A stretch of DNA of 64,000 bases. Source: Gnetum montanum (lineage: Eukaryota > Streptophyta > Gnetopsida > Gnetales > Gnetaceae). Position 1 is the stretch's first letter. Each line of letters starts with the position of its first letter. The position numbers and the translations under genes are program-made. The stretch spans positions 248,887 to 312,886 of the forward strand of contig MNCI01021000.1 in the NCBI GenBank assembly GCA_015680685.1, written 5' to 3'. The notes under the pieces are model-generated. The model did no database searches and was not told the origin of the DNA. It saw nothing but the letters and a program-made list of their open reading frames with translations. Below, piece after piece: positions 48,001 through 59,576 of this stretch.

Positions 48001-48870
48001 AACTCATTTGCATTGACCATAAGTCAAGCCATATTTAGTCTATGTTTTATTGTTGTAAGCTAAGGGATTAGATTAATTTAGTTTTTGGAAAATTATGTTA
48101 CATCCCATGGTATTTTTTTTGTAAGCTTATATGCATTGACCTCTTTTTCTACACTTAAGCTTATAATTTAGGCTTATTTTGGAGTCTGGTAACATACACC
48201 TAGTGGTGCATACTTGGTGATGCATCCTTGATGGTAATATCTTGGTATTTCCATGCTAGTGTCATCATCCCTAGTACATTACTACACTTAGTATATTAAT
48301 AACTTGATATCGCTAGACTTAGTTAGTTAACATCCTAGTGTTTCAACACATTGTATGTCAACATCTGTATGTCATCACTATGTTGTTGATGAATCACTTT
48401 TGTTAAATGTTTGAAAACTATAAATATCCAAGGAGTAAAGTTCAAAAGAATCATTTATTTTTCAGTTTTTATTTATTGTAAAGGACTTTTTCTCATCCCT
48501 TGGGTAAGTATGCAATCTATTTTGTTGTGTTTTGATTAACTACTTCATCATGGAGTGAGACTATGTTGGAGTGCTACCATGTTTTCATAGCTTAAAATCA
48601 TTTGATTAATGTAGAGACATGTTTGTATAATAAATAAGTCTTAATTTTATTTTCCAATTTTATTTTATTGAACCTTGAAGTTGATATCTAATTAATAAAA
48701 TTACTTATTATATTTAAAAATTAGAATTAACTTAATTCTCTTAAATAGATTATCATAGTAATGTGGAGCTTTATGATGATTTGGCCTTTCCTGAGGAGGT
48801 TTTATCTATTTGGAATGGTCTTAGGTCATCAATGGGATGAATAAAAAGATTTTATTACTTTCATAGGTTA
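45035..48870. other. Intergenic, no recognised gene
   Basis: Over 3.8 kb of AT-rich sequence without a frame I can assign. The stretch 46900-47130 is a low-complexity run of ATGAGAAT/GAGAATT words. A + frame at 47596-47805 has no known relative. The part 48180-48430 has repeated GGTGATGCATCCTTG-like words. It is probably old transposon remains, but no LTR pair was found. Confidence 0.4.
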
Positions 48871-49050
48871 GTGATGCACTTGTCCCATAAGGGATTATAA
48901 CATGCTTTTCATGTTTGTTAGATTTTTTATTATGCTTGCTTCATAAGAGATTATGATGTAAATGTGTGTTTTATTTCTTTTCATGTGTGAATGTTACACT
49001 TATCTCTTAAGCAACTATAATGAGTTTTAACTATTATTTTATTTCTTACA
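48871..49050. repeat. 60-bp tandem repeat, three units
   Basis: Units start near 48872 (GATGCACTTGTCCCATAAGG), 48932 (TATGCTTGCTTCATAAGAG) and 48991 (ATGTTACACTTATCTCTTAAG). Each continues GATTATAATG..TTTCATGT. They are diverged and of no known function. A single undetermined base is at 49065. Confidence 0.6.
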
Positions 49051-49065
49051 TTTATAAAATATATN

Positions 49066-50345
49066 GAGTGTTTACAATTAGTTTGCTATATGTATCATTA
49101 ATAGAGATCTTGTGGCTTGGGCAATAGGGCCCCTATCACCCATAAAAAACTGAAATGCCCACCACTAATAATGGAGGATCCATAAATTTTATAAATTATG
49201 AAAAATAAAATAGTATAATTCTAGAATAATATTGAATAAACCCTAGCTTAGAAAACCTAATGATTATCATAAATGGTTGAAATAAAAAATACCATAAAGA
49301 ATTAACCTCAAAATTAGGATAAAAGAAAGCTTTCAAATCCTAAATATGAGAAAAATAAGAAAACACACTTGAATTCCTATACAAATAAATAATAATAATA
49401 ATAATTAAATTACCTAAGTCAAGGATTGAAGTGTAATGATTACAATTCCATGGTTGAATGTCTCTATGAACCAAGATCTTTTATACCAATTTGTTAAGGA
49501 CTCCACTCCAAACACCTCAAATTTCTTTAGAAACTTCTAATTTATGAATTCAAACACCTAAATAAGGAACATGATAAAATATAAAATTTTTTATTCAAAA
49601 TTTAGAGTACAATGTTCAAAATAATAATCCAGAAGGATTTAAAACAAAACCTAAGATAATCCTTACTTACAACTACTCAAGATTAAAATCACTTAAGTGG
49701 AGCATACAACATAATGATCCCATAAGAAATAGTCCTTCTCTTACCTCTAAATGTTGTTTGACTCTTTCACATAAAGGGAATAGCATGGCCTTAATTTAAG
49801 AGAAGTCTTTTAGTTTTTATAGTCTTTGCATGATCATTCATCTTTTCTAAAGTTTCCACCTTTTTGGAAAATTAATTTTCTTCAAATTTCAAGTTCCTAT
49901 GGCTTGCAATACCTTACAAAAACCATCTCACAACTAGATTATGACTCACATCTTATTACATGAATAAAATCCTTTTAATTTTTTCTCTCTATTTCTTAGT
50001 GGATTAAAACTAATTATGATTTTCAATATTAGATTATGACCTTACTATGACTCATAATGGACTTGAAACTCACTTTCCAAGACTAAAACTTACATCCTTT
50101 TATGAAAGATCAAAATTGCGGTAGATTGTGACTTTGCAGATACTCAAAATGAAAAATTATGATTGACTACAACTTACAGTAAGCTTGCACTTGCCTATCC
50201 AACATAACAAAAATACACAAAAAACTCTAGAAAATATTAAAATATAAACTCATGAATTTTATAAACCTTAATAATTATACATAATTCATCAAAGAGTTAG
50301 ATTCATTTCCTCATTACATGTATCATCATCTAGATTTTGATCATT
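49066..50345. other. Probable 3' end of gypsy element D, no gene recognised
   Basis: This stretch follows the integrase tail of D in element sense, where the 3' LTR should lie. I could not find a second copy near 61500-64000, so the LTR is not demonstrated. An AAT microsatellite lies at about 49385-49405. Confidence 0.35.
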
Positions 50346-51180
50346 CTAATGAAGTAGATACTCATACCTCTTTGTCTCTCTAGTACTTAAAGCCTTTCTT
50401 TTCTTGAGCATGATAGCCTTCCTTTTCTTGGAGGAATTTGAATCCTTAATCATAGCCTTTAATTTTTCTATGATTATTTCTAGAGTTTGATCATCTTTAG
50501 GTCCCTGATAATGTCTCAAATATTTAATATTAAATACAAAAGATATGCGAATATCTTTAGAAATAAACATCTCAAATGAATTATCATTTTCTTGGCTTTT
50601 AACTTTTAGAAGTTCACTCTTATTAGTCTCTTTTTCTTGGGTTCAAACAAGATCACCAATGTTAAATTTAATATTTCTATAGTCTTCACTCTTTTTTGGA
50701 AATAATTCTTTAGCCTTCTTCATCAACCATTCTTTCACTTGGATAGATAAATTTTTAACTTCATGTTCTTCAAAAATTTAACACTTAATTCTGCTTCTCC
50801 ATCAAAATTTTCTAGATCATCAAACATTCTTGGGCTATATACATAGTTTGCTTCAAAGAAATTTTTTCAATGCTGGATTCAAATCTAGCATAGTAGGAAA
50901 ACTCTACATGGGATAATAAATTCTTTCCTTGACTAGGTTGATCATCACAAAGGTATATAAGTGATTAGCTTTACAAAATAAGAAATTCCTTTCAAATTCT
51001 TCCAAACCTACCCAAAATCATGATTATCTACATATAACTGAGTAAATCATTGATACCTTCCACTTGTGAAGTATTAAAATTTACAACATGCACCCTTGAT
51101 AGTACATCAACCACTACATTGCTCTTTTCACTCTTATACTTTGAATGGAAATTAAGCCCTTGTAATTATGCCATTCATTT
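50346..51180 (-). pseudogene. Element D pol, downstream part (RNase H end, integrase C-terminus)
   Basis: In minus sense, from 51180: KYKSEKSNVVVDVLSRV, the end of a gypsy RNase H (usual ADALSR). Then a small piece from integrase (EANYVYSPRMFDDL), KFNIGDLV and, in the open frame 50570-50346, KDIRISFVFNIKYLRHYQGP, the integrase C-terminal region (usual FNVKDLKPY). The zinc-binding and most of the catalytic integrase core are missing. The sequence is continuous with 59577-61480 once element C is taken out. Confidence 0.85.
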
Positions 51181-51545
51181 TGATGAGTGGTGGATACCCC
51201 TTATGCCCAACCATACAAATCATATGCCTTCATGCATGATCCGATCAAACTCCATAGATGGGACTAGTTGTGGCATCTAGATTGTTATGTTTTAATTGTA
51301 GTTCATAGTCTTCCCACTTGGACTAGTGGTAGCTTTGCCACATATTATTTAGTCCAAAGTGAGGCATATGATAATTGTTGTTATTGCAACCTTATGTTAC
51401 TCCTAATGATAATACAAAAATTAATTATTTAATCTAATTAAAAATGAAAGGTAAAGTCTAAACTAGCCTATGTGTGATGAGTATTCATTCCTAACCTTCC
51501 GTACATGCCTTGGACTTTGTGCAACTACCACTAAGATTACCAAGT
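51181..51545 (-). repeat. 3' LTR of element C, truncated
   Basis: It matches 58712-59075 of the 5' LTR, for example CCCCTTATGCCCAACCATAC and ACTTGGACTAGTGGTAGC. Similarity stops after ATTACCAAG. The part matching 59076-59571 is missing, which points to an internal deletion that also removed the PPT. Confidence 0.88.
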
Positions 51546-51619
51546 GTATCTAGGCTGATGATCCAATGTGTGCTAGAGGTGGCACATCCCATGTACATGG
51601 TAGCTACAAGAGCATCAGA

Positions 51620-54130
51620 TTAGCTTTCACTTGCCATGTTGTGGACTACATCCATTCCTCCTCAAAAGCCTTGGCCTTTTTTCTCAATTCATGATAATCT
51701 ATTAAAGTCTCTTGGCTAGATTTGAAGCTACATATCTTTGTCCATTGTAGCAAGCCTTAATTTCTTCTAGTTCTAAGTTTAGTACTTGAATTTTCTATAG
51801 AGCATCTATTCTATCTATAAAATCCTTCTCATATAAAGCATAAGTGACTTCTACTTGCTATTCTAGTTCATTATTTGGCGAACCTACTATGAACATGGCT
51901 AGGTTAGAATAACAAAGGTTAGCTAATGCCATGTACTCCTTCAAAACATTAATCTGTAGATCTTTGTTTTTCACTTCTACTTGGTAGACTAAGGCATATC
52001 TATCTAGGATGGGTTTCCAATCAGGATTCTACACTAATATGAAACTAATGCAAGCCTTTATCATCTAGATTTCTTTCTCATTAATTTGCTTCTACATGTC
52101 GATCTAGTCCCAAAAGTGCTCTTTTAGCTTCTTGTGCTTTTTAGCCTCATTTTTCCATGTGCTTATATGAATTGTAGACTTTTGATGTATGGCGCATACC
52201 TCCTCCATTGATAGGGTTTAGTTTTCTCTACCTAATTTGCTTATGTATTAGTTCATCCTTACCAATTGCTCCCTCAACTAGTGGATGCTCTCCATCAAGA
52301 TGTTTCTTTCCTTTTCGATGGTGGTTAGTGTTGCATTGTCAGCAATAAGCTACTTGTTTTCCTCTTGAGTAGTGATCAGTGCCTTCACATGATCATAGAC
52401 ATGTGCTTTGGTGCTTGAGGAATTCTAGACCACTTTCTTCTTCTCCAATTTAGCTACTTTATTCTACCCAATTGATTGGCCTAGCTGCTCTACTTGGAAC
52501 TACTCCAATTGATCAAGCACAATGAATTGGAAATGATTCCTTCATTTGGATTTTAGGGTGATGAGCTCTTCTTGCAATTAGTGTACTTCTATTTTTTCAT
52601 TCTCTACCCTAGTCTCTACCATGACCAATTTTTCTTTGATGGCTATGAGGTTAAATTAAACCATAGTCATTGGGAATGTTGAAGAGGTTTGTGACCTACC
52701 CAATCTATAGTAATCTGTCAAGAACATCCTCATGAGCCACAAGAGTCATTGAGGTTCTAACTAACATTTGTGTCTCTCTACTTTTAGTTATGTCTACCAA
52801 GGACACAACATGTACATTAAAAGATTCTTTGTTGTGGGCTGTTATAACTTTTGGTATGCCTATTGCATCTTGGTGCTACATGACCACAATTGTAGCATCT
52901 TCTCTAGTTTCAAGCAGTACTTGAAAATATATAGCATTTCCAAAGATCAACTATGACCATTGGACTTCTTCTCCTGATTACAAAGAAATCTGTCCCCTTG
53001 ATGGATTGATTAGAACCATGGGTTAAATGACTTCATCAATGACTTGTAAGAGGTTGGATTCGTCCCTACTTCCCCAATTCATAGTTTCAAGAATTTTTTG
53101 TAGATGGATAATTGAGGATCTATAATCCTATAGTGGTGGCAATGGGACTTTCTCCTCTTATGATTACTTTGCTTTTTGTTCTTACTCTTGCTCTAGTTCT
53201 TATTCTTTCTCTTCAACATGATCTTTCTGTGGTGTTGCTAGTTTGAGCAACTTAGAAAATGAAGCATTTTTGGCCCTCTTGGGAATGTCATTAGTGTAAT
53301 CCAAGATTCTGGCTTACTTGCATAGCTTCCTAATTAGGCAAGGGAATGGATGTGTTGGCTTCCCTACCTTTCTTTTCTTTAACTACCATTGAATCTCCAT
53401 GAAGTATAATTGGGCAAGGTTGACATTGTATTTTCCCATTACGATTGCACTTCCTTTGGCTATGTAGGTTGGTATTTTGTTTATCCCTTTAGTGGGGAAC
53501 AGATGGTATGTGCTGATTTTGAAGTAAATTCTCTCCTCTAGAGTTATCTCATTGTATATTTTGTCTTCTTTATTATATGCTCATCCTTGTTTCTATGTCA
53601 GATCTTATGGACAAGTATGCTACTTTGGCCCGATATTGGGTATGTTTAGAGTTTCTACAATGGCTTTAATTGAGTAAGAAAGAGAGATTCCAGCAATGTT
53701 GATGGTGGTGCCCTCCTCTTTATTATGCTAGAATTGGTACATCTCACTAAGGTACCATTCACCACTTTTAGAAAGGATGTGCCATAAAGGCGATGCTTGA
53801 AGCTAAGTTCTGACTACCTCAAAGACAAATTCCATAAATGGTCCAAAGTTCATTTCCATGATGAATATGGTCAACATGGATCATCCATAGATGGCTTGAA
53901 GGCATTCTTGGAACAACATGCAGCATTTTCACTACACTTGAGCTTGTGGTGTTATAGCCTCCACCTTGATTGACTATTCTATAATAGGGGCCTCTTGATG
54001 AATGCTAATTTATTATACCTTCTATTTCTCATGCTTAGTTGGTAGGCCTTGTTATCCTAGTCGACCTCTATCATCCCTTGGGTGTTTGCTTGCCCCTATG
54101 AAGGTCCTCCTTGTCCTTCTCTTTTTGGGG
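51620..54130 (-). pseudogene. Transposase_32-like accessory ORF with coiled-coil tail in element C
   Basis: In minus sense a frame runs from about 54130, with an ATG near 53878 (MEMNFGPFMEFVFEVV). Near 53480-53560 it reads TLEERIYFKISTYHLFPTKG, and near 53340 KPTHPFPCLIRKLC. This pattern (polar helix, H/NLMPT-like turn, later LPFPSLITxLC) is what I recall for the plant Transposase_32 family, often seen in retrotransposon accessory ORFs. A charged linker follows (VEEKE..EQE). The last third (about 52650-51640) is heptad-like and rich in Glu/Lys/Leu: VETRVENEKIEVH, TLTTIEKERNILMESI, DLQINVLKEYMAL. TAG stops and shifts are common. Function unknown. Confidence 0.62.
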
Positions 54131-56279
54131 CCATTCACAATCAATTAAGGATTTTGGGTTACTAAGGTGGTTTTCATTTATCAACAATAGGTTTATACCT
54201 TAATGATGTCCTTAGTTTCATTAAGTTCTTAGTTCATGTGATTGTTCGGTTAGTAAAATTTCAAGAAAAATGCTCCAAAAAGTGTTGACTTTATTCATAA
54301 ACCTTCACAATTGTCTTCTTTCTCCTTATGTATTACATACAATGAATGTTATGATTCCTTAGGGGTGTTAATTAAAGGTTTTGACATGCATACAACTGAT
54401 TATTCATTAAAAAGCTAAAGTTTTTCAACATTCTTACGCTTATTTCAACATTCTTACCCTTATAATACCTTCTAGGAAATAGAAAATTTTTAAAAATTAG
54501 TACAAATTTTTCATATAAGCACCCCCAACAAAATTGAACACTCTGGTATCAAATAGGTTTGAAAACCACGAAAGTCAAAGCAATATGGAGCTAGATATTG
54601 CATATGGAAGTTGGATGCACAGAGCTCTTAGTTAAGAGAGAAAAATGCAAAAACACCCTTAGCTACAATTAATGAAATGATATTTAAAGAATCCCTATGA
54701 CCATATTTATACTTTTTGTTGGACCTGATATTGACTCCCGTTCAATATCAGTTAGTCAATATCAAAGGCCTTAGATTTGAATTTCATGAAAACACTTAGT
54801 ATGGAAAATGAACCTTTTTGATTGGTTGGAAGGTTTTATGTAGAGTCCAAAGTTCTGGGGTAAGTGAGAAGACACATTTGGGCATTGATAATGTTGGAAA
54901 ATGGAACCATAGGAATTAAAACTTTGAAAGATGTAAGAAAAGGGTATTGAATCCATGATATAGAACAAATAGGTTGTAAGATAAGGGAAGGTTTTGAAAT
55001 TGAAATTTATGCATTTGGAAGGATCAAGATGATGTTGTTGTGTTGGAGAAGTACAAGTTACAATAGTCATATAAGTGGCTCCTCCCCAAAGTAGGCTTTA
55101 GCATTTAATTCCCTTGTATAACCACACCTAAAAATGTCCATAGGCACTAAAGGGATTAAATGCAACACATACCTATTTAGCAAAACACACATGTTAGAAC
55201 CACCAATTTGAGAAAATAACTCTATGTTACGCAAAACCACAAGTGATGATCATATGAACATTAAGATGAGTGGATTTTAAAATGGATTGTAGAAATTAGA
55301 ACATGAGGTGTCTTACCATAGACATAATGAATGCTTGTGTGTTATTAATGGTTAAAGTAATCATTAGCCCTTCTTTCAAAGATTTAAACAAAGTCCAAAC
55401 CACTTTTCAATGACATTGCATTATTTTGTCTTTTGGATTTACAGCCATAAGGCTACCACCATTGCAAGAAGTATCATCACTTGGCATTTTAACCAAGGGA
55501 GAAGCCTATTCATGGAACTTTTCTTTTGGTTTTTGAGTAGTTTAGGCATGGGTAACATGTCTTTCTAACATGGTAAGGTAGCACTTATTTTACTCTTACT
55601 ACCTTTTTTTGTTAGATCTACAAGAATATAATTACAACCTTAGCAACATGATAGAACATATAGAAGTGGTCAAAGAGATTCCACAAGTTTTGTTGATGTC
55701 ACACCCTTTACATTCCCCATTGGTTCTTCACTTTTCTATCTAGGCATAATGTTTATTCTTAGTTTAATGATGGAAAATAGTATCATTATGACCATAGTAA
55801 AAACATCTTATTAATGTGATGGATGGATGGATGACGTGGCCTTACTATCTAGATAATCAATCCTTCATGACTTTGATAACATAGAGAAAACATCACCTCA
55901 TTGGGCTACATCTTGTCATTTTATTCACAATCAAGATTACTAACAAAGGAAATATAAACAAAGTGTGGAAAAAGTTGAAATGAATGGGAAAAATTTATAT
56001 CAAGAAATGAGAAAATGATAAAAAATGTAAAACAGAAAGATGAAAAACACTTATTAATTCTTGATTTTAGGATGGGGCATCTCCTGCATGACTAAGATTT
56101 TGGCCATGAAAAGAATTAATAAGTGGGTGGGTAGGATTCATGCATTTGTGAAATAGGATTAGACTTTCATTTTCAAGACACTAGGTGTCTTCTCGTTTAG
56201 TGGTGGCTGCATAGATGGGTTGTTTCTCACACACTAGGTTATTAAACATATGGTGGGTCATAATGGGAGTTATGTTAAA
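54131..56279. other. Element C, non-coding stretch between gag and accessory ORF
   Basis: Here pol would be expected, but no RT, RNase H or integrase motif was seen in any frame. A 20-bp tandem pair (TTCAACATTCTTAC, near 54428 and 54448) and an inverted repeat TGATATTGAC (54726-54735) with GTCAATATCA (54755-54764) are present. The minus frame at 54771-55070 is not recognisable. Confidence 0.5.
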
Positions 56280-58573
56280 TTTGTAGATGTCTAGTCTATG
56301 ACTACATCCTTTATCATGATTAGTGATGCATGGATTCTTTTATCTCTTCGTAGTGCTAGGTCCATCGTTTCTATTAGGTGTTGAACTAATGATGGATGTT
56401 GCCCTCTGCGTAGGATTGGATGACATTGGATTTGAGAGGAAGGATGTTGCACTTGATTGGCATTGCACTAGGTTGGATGAGTTAGTAGGTCCACAAGTGT
56501 TGTTCTAACATGTGCAAACCATCCTAAAGAAAGGATGTTTTCAAGATTATGCTAGATATCTACTGGCATTATCATTTCCATGTATGTTTGTAACACAAGT
56601 TGCATTCTTTCATTTGTGTTGTTGTGTTGAACCTTCCTGTGTTGCTAGCTATGACATGTGATAGAGGTGAGTATGAGAATATTGAGGATATGACGGAGGG
56701 TGAGAGGTGTGAGGTGGTGATCTCATAGAAGATGTTGTAGGTTGATGATATTCAAGAGAGTGGTAGTAGTGATTTGAGGTAGAGGAAGTAGAACTAGTTG
56801 GGAAAATAGGTTGTTAAACATAGTATCTGGATGGGTCCAGCTAATAATAAGAGTAGTGTTTGTTTGATGATCGCCTGCCCCACGATTGTGGGTTTATCCA
56901 CTAAAGTTGATGATAGTGTTTGAGGTTGGTAAAAAGTCCCAATAGGATAGTACAATTAGTTGTCGGACTATCTATAATTACCTTGTGAGAAAGGTAATTT
57001 CCTAGGCATTTGCTTTTGTAGAAACTTTGGAATCAAAGCAGAAGCCCAATACTTATGTAGATGCAACATAACTAGGAAATAGCCCAATACTTATGTTGGA
57101 TAGTCATATTGATGCATGTCACATCCATCTTCTTCTTTGGTGGTTGAGTCCATGGCCTCTTCTTCTATAGTCATTTCCCCTTTTTTTTATCAATGTTCTT
57201 ACTTGTATCTTGATCCCTTTCCCTCCTTTTTTTATGATCACCTTATTTGTTTTGCATTACTCTCTTCTCTATAATTTCTATGCAAGTTATAAATTTTTCA
57301 ATTATCCATTCCAACATCTTATCTAGCCTTGCCTAAATTTTATTAATAGACTATTGCATTGACAATGTTTGTTATGAAATCACCTCATTAAGGGTTGCCT
57401 CTTTTTGTTTTTCATAGAGATGAATCCTCTTCTTTTGAAGAGTTGGATCCCAGTGATATTCCTCAACATTCTCTCATTTACAAAGCTCTTCTTCTTCTTT
57501 TGCCACATGCTTGATTAGCCTTTGGATATGATGGGTTCTTAGTTCATATAATCAACCTTGAGCATACATCTTAAGGGTCTCTGTCATTAAACTATGAAGC
57601 CCATCTATGATATGCCAAAATTGCTCTTCTTGAGAGAAACCATGGCTTGGACATCTATACAGTAGAGAATTGTATCCATCTAGGGCCATATCCAAGGGCT
57701 CATGTTGTTCCTATGTCCATCCTTGGATTCATTTCCTTAGGTTAGACACCCTCAAAAAGGTTTGGTATTTCTCTTTGAAGAGTTCCAACATTGTGGACCA
57801 CCAATGAATTAAATTTGGTTTCAATGATCCATACCACACTTTGGCTTTATCCATTAGTAACTTAGAAAAGAGCTTAAGCTTTTCTCACTTACTATCAATG
57901 TTTTGTAAGATGTAGGCATCATGGAAGGTTTGTAAATGATGTTGTGAATTAGAATTATAGCCTCTTGCAAATTTAGTAATGTTATTCATATCAAGTCTTT
58001 TGATGCAATGTTTCCTTCGATGCTTGTAGGGTATTTTAACTACCTTTGTAATTTGTGTCATGCTCTTAGTGGCTAGAAAGGGTTCACCATCATCAGACAT
58101 GTCGTGGTGAAAATTTATATTTCTATTTATTTGATTATAATGATCTTGTCTATGCTCATGTTGATTTCTTTGATTCTACCCTTGGTTTCAATTTCTATCT
58201 TTATCTCGACCCCATAGTGGTGCTCTATCTCTATACCTATGTTCATATTTGTCAAAACTAGACATTAAAGTGGAAGAGGAAGATGAGGAACTAGGAGAAT
58301 CATGATGGATTCTATAGTTCTCCCCATGGTCCATTGATTTATCTTTTCTAAGTTTTAAGGTGGTCCTAGGGCTTGAGGCCCTCCTTCATCTAGTACATAC
58401 TCCATCTCATCTAGGATTGTTTTCCTTAGGTGAATGTAGTCCTTTAGTGTAGTAAGGGTGGTCATGAATATATGAAACCCTTGCATGAGGTTTGTCACTT
58501 CAATTTTCTTCAATATATATCTCATTAGTTCTCCAATGAATGTTCTCTTCATATGATGCATTATTTCTTCCAT
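56280..58573 (-). pseudogene. Element C gag remnant
   Basis: It starts MEEIMHHMKRTFIGELMRY at 58573, soon after the 5' LTR and PBS. Near 57880-57560 the frame gives KVWYGSLKPNLIHWWSTM, LFKEKYQTF, LLYRCPSHGFSQEEQ and IDGLHSLMTETL, matching the retrotransposon gag core (usual AKDWYLxLxPNSI.., CPHHGF..). The region about 57000-56280 is rich in Pro, Ser, Tyr and His (for example SRYYV, SPPHTSHPPSYPQ), a gag linker. The gag type resembles that of Athila-like elements more than A or B. Broken by stops and shifts. Confidence 0.72.
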
Positions 58574-58693
58574 CTAAAAGAGACATTATTATTAGTTAAT
58601 GATGTGTCTAACTTAATATTTTTTGAAAGATAAATCATTAATGCATTTACAACAATTATGTATAATATAAGTAATCTAGATAACTATCACCAT

Positions 58694-58710
58694 CCTTGGA
58701 AATGACACCA
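58694..58710 (-). other. PBS of element C
   Basis: In minus sense TGGTGTCATTTCCAAGG, one base from the 5' LTR end. It differs from the sites of A, B, F and E. The tRNA was not identified. Confidence 0.65.
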
Positions 58711-58711
58711 A

Positions 58712-59571
58712 TGATGAGTGATAGGTACCCCTTATGCCCAACCATACAAATCACAAGTGTTCATGCTCAATCTAGTCGAATTCCATGGATGAGACTAGTT
58801 GTGGCATCTAGATCATTATGTTTTGATCACAGTTCACTATCTTCAAACTTGGACTAGTGGTAGCTTTTTCATGTATAGTTTAGTCCAAAGTGAGGCATAT
58901 GATAATTGATATTATTGCAGCCTTATGTTACTCCTAATGATAATAGAGAAATTAATAATTTAAGCTAATTAACAATGGAAAGTAAAGTCTAAAGTAGCCT
59001 ACGTGCGATGAGTATCCATTCCTAGCCTTCCATACATGCCTTGAACTTCATGTAACTACCACTAGGATTACCAAGCATACTGTTATTTGGCATACCAAAT
59101 GATAACACTATTTGGTTACCAAGTAATTACACTTAAACACTTGTGATTATTCATACTCATTCCACTTAATGATAGAAACAATAAAGAGAAATAAATGATA
59201 AACATTAACTAAGAAAACTAGTAAGCATTTAAGTAATTAACAATAATAAAGCTAAGTAGATGTTGCAATGATGGAAGTAATCTTGATCTTTATTGCTAAG
59301 CATGTAATGTATCCAAGTATGTCACATTCGAATAAGGATTCTATACAATCACTTAACATCATACTAAGGGCATGCACTAGAAACAAAGTAAAAGAATTTT
59401 GTTACTTTTCAACTACCTATCTATTCCCCTCTCTATGTCTATATCTCCAAAACCAAGCACCTAAGTGTTATATTCATAGGCTAGCATGGATGAGGTGATA
59501 TTAAATACCTAATAATGCAACTTTGATATTGAATACCTGATATCAAAGCCCTATCACAACATGACTCATCA
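58712..59571 (-). repeat. 5' LTR of element C (860 bp)
   Basis: The ends TGATGAGT and ACTCATCA are exact inverted repeats. Near the right end is an inverted repeat CTTTGATAT (59521-59529) and ATATCAAAG (59540-59548). The + frame at 59268-59498 lies in LTR sequence and is not called. Confidence 0.92.
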
Positions 59572-59576
59572 CATTT

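Larger units (their letters stand above)
51181..59571 (-). mobile_element. Element C: non-autonomous gypsy-type element with gag and accessory ORF, nested in D
   Basis: It starts TGATGAGT and ends ACTCATCA, perfect inverted ends. The 5-bp CATTT occurs at 51176-51180 and 59572-59576. In minus sense: 5' LTR (59571-58712), PBS (58710-58694), gag (58573 to about 56280), non-coding stretch, an accessory ORF (about 54130-51620) and a truncated 3' LTR (51545-51181). No protease, RT, RNase H or integrase was found, so it depended on another element. The 3' LTR has lost its first 490 bp, together with the PPT. Confidence 0.9.

Noticed and set aside
56640-56990. A + strand frame broken only by TAG codons
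   Set aside because: The minus strand gives a Pro/Ser/Tyr-rich gag linker continuous with gag upstream, which explains the region better.
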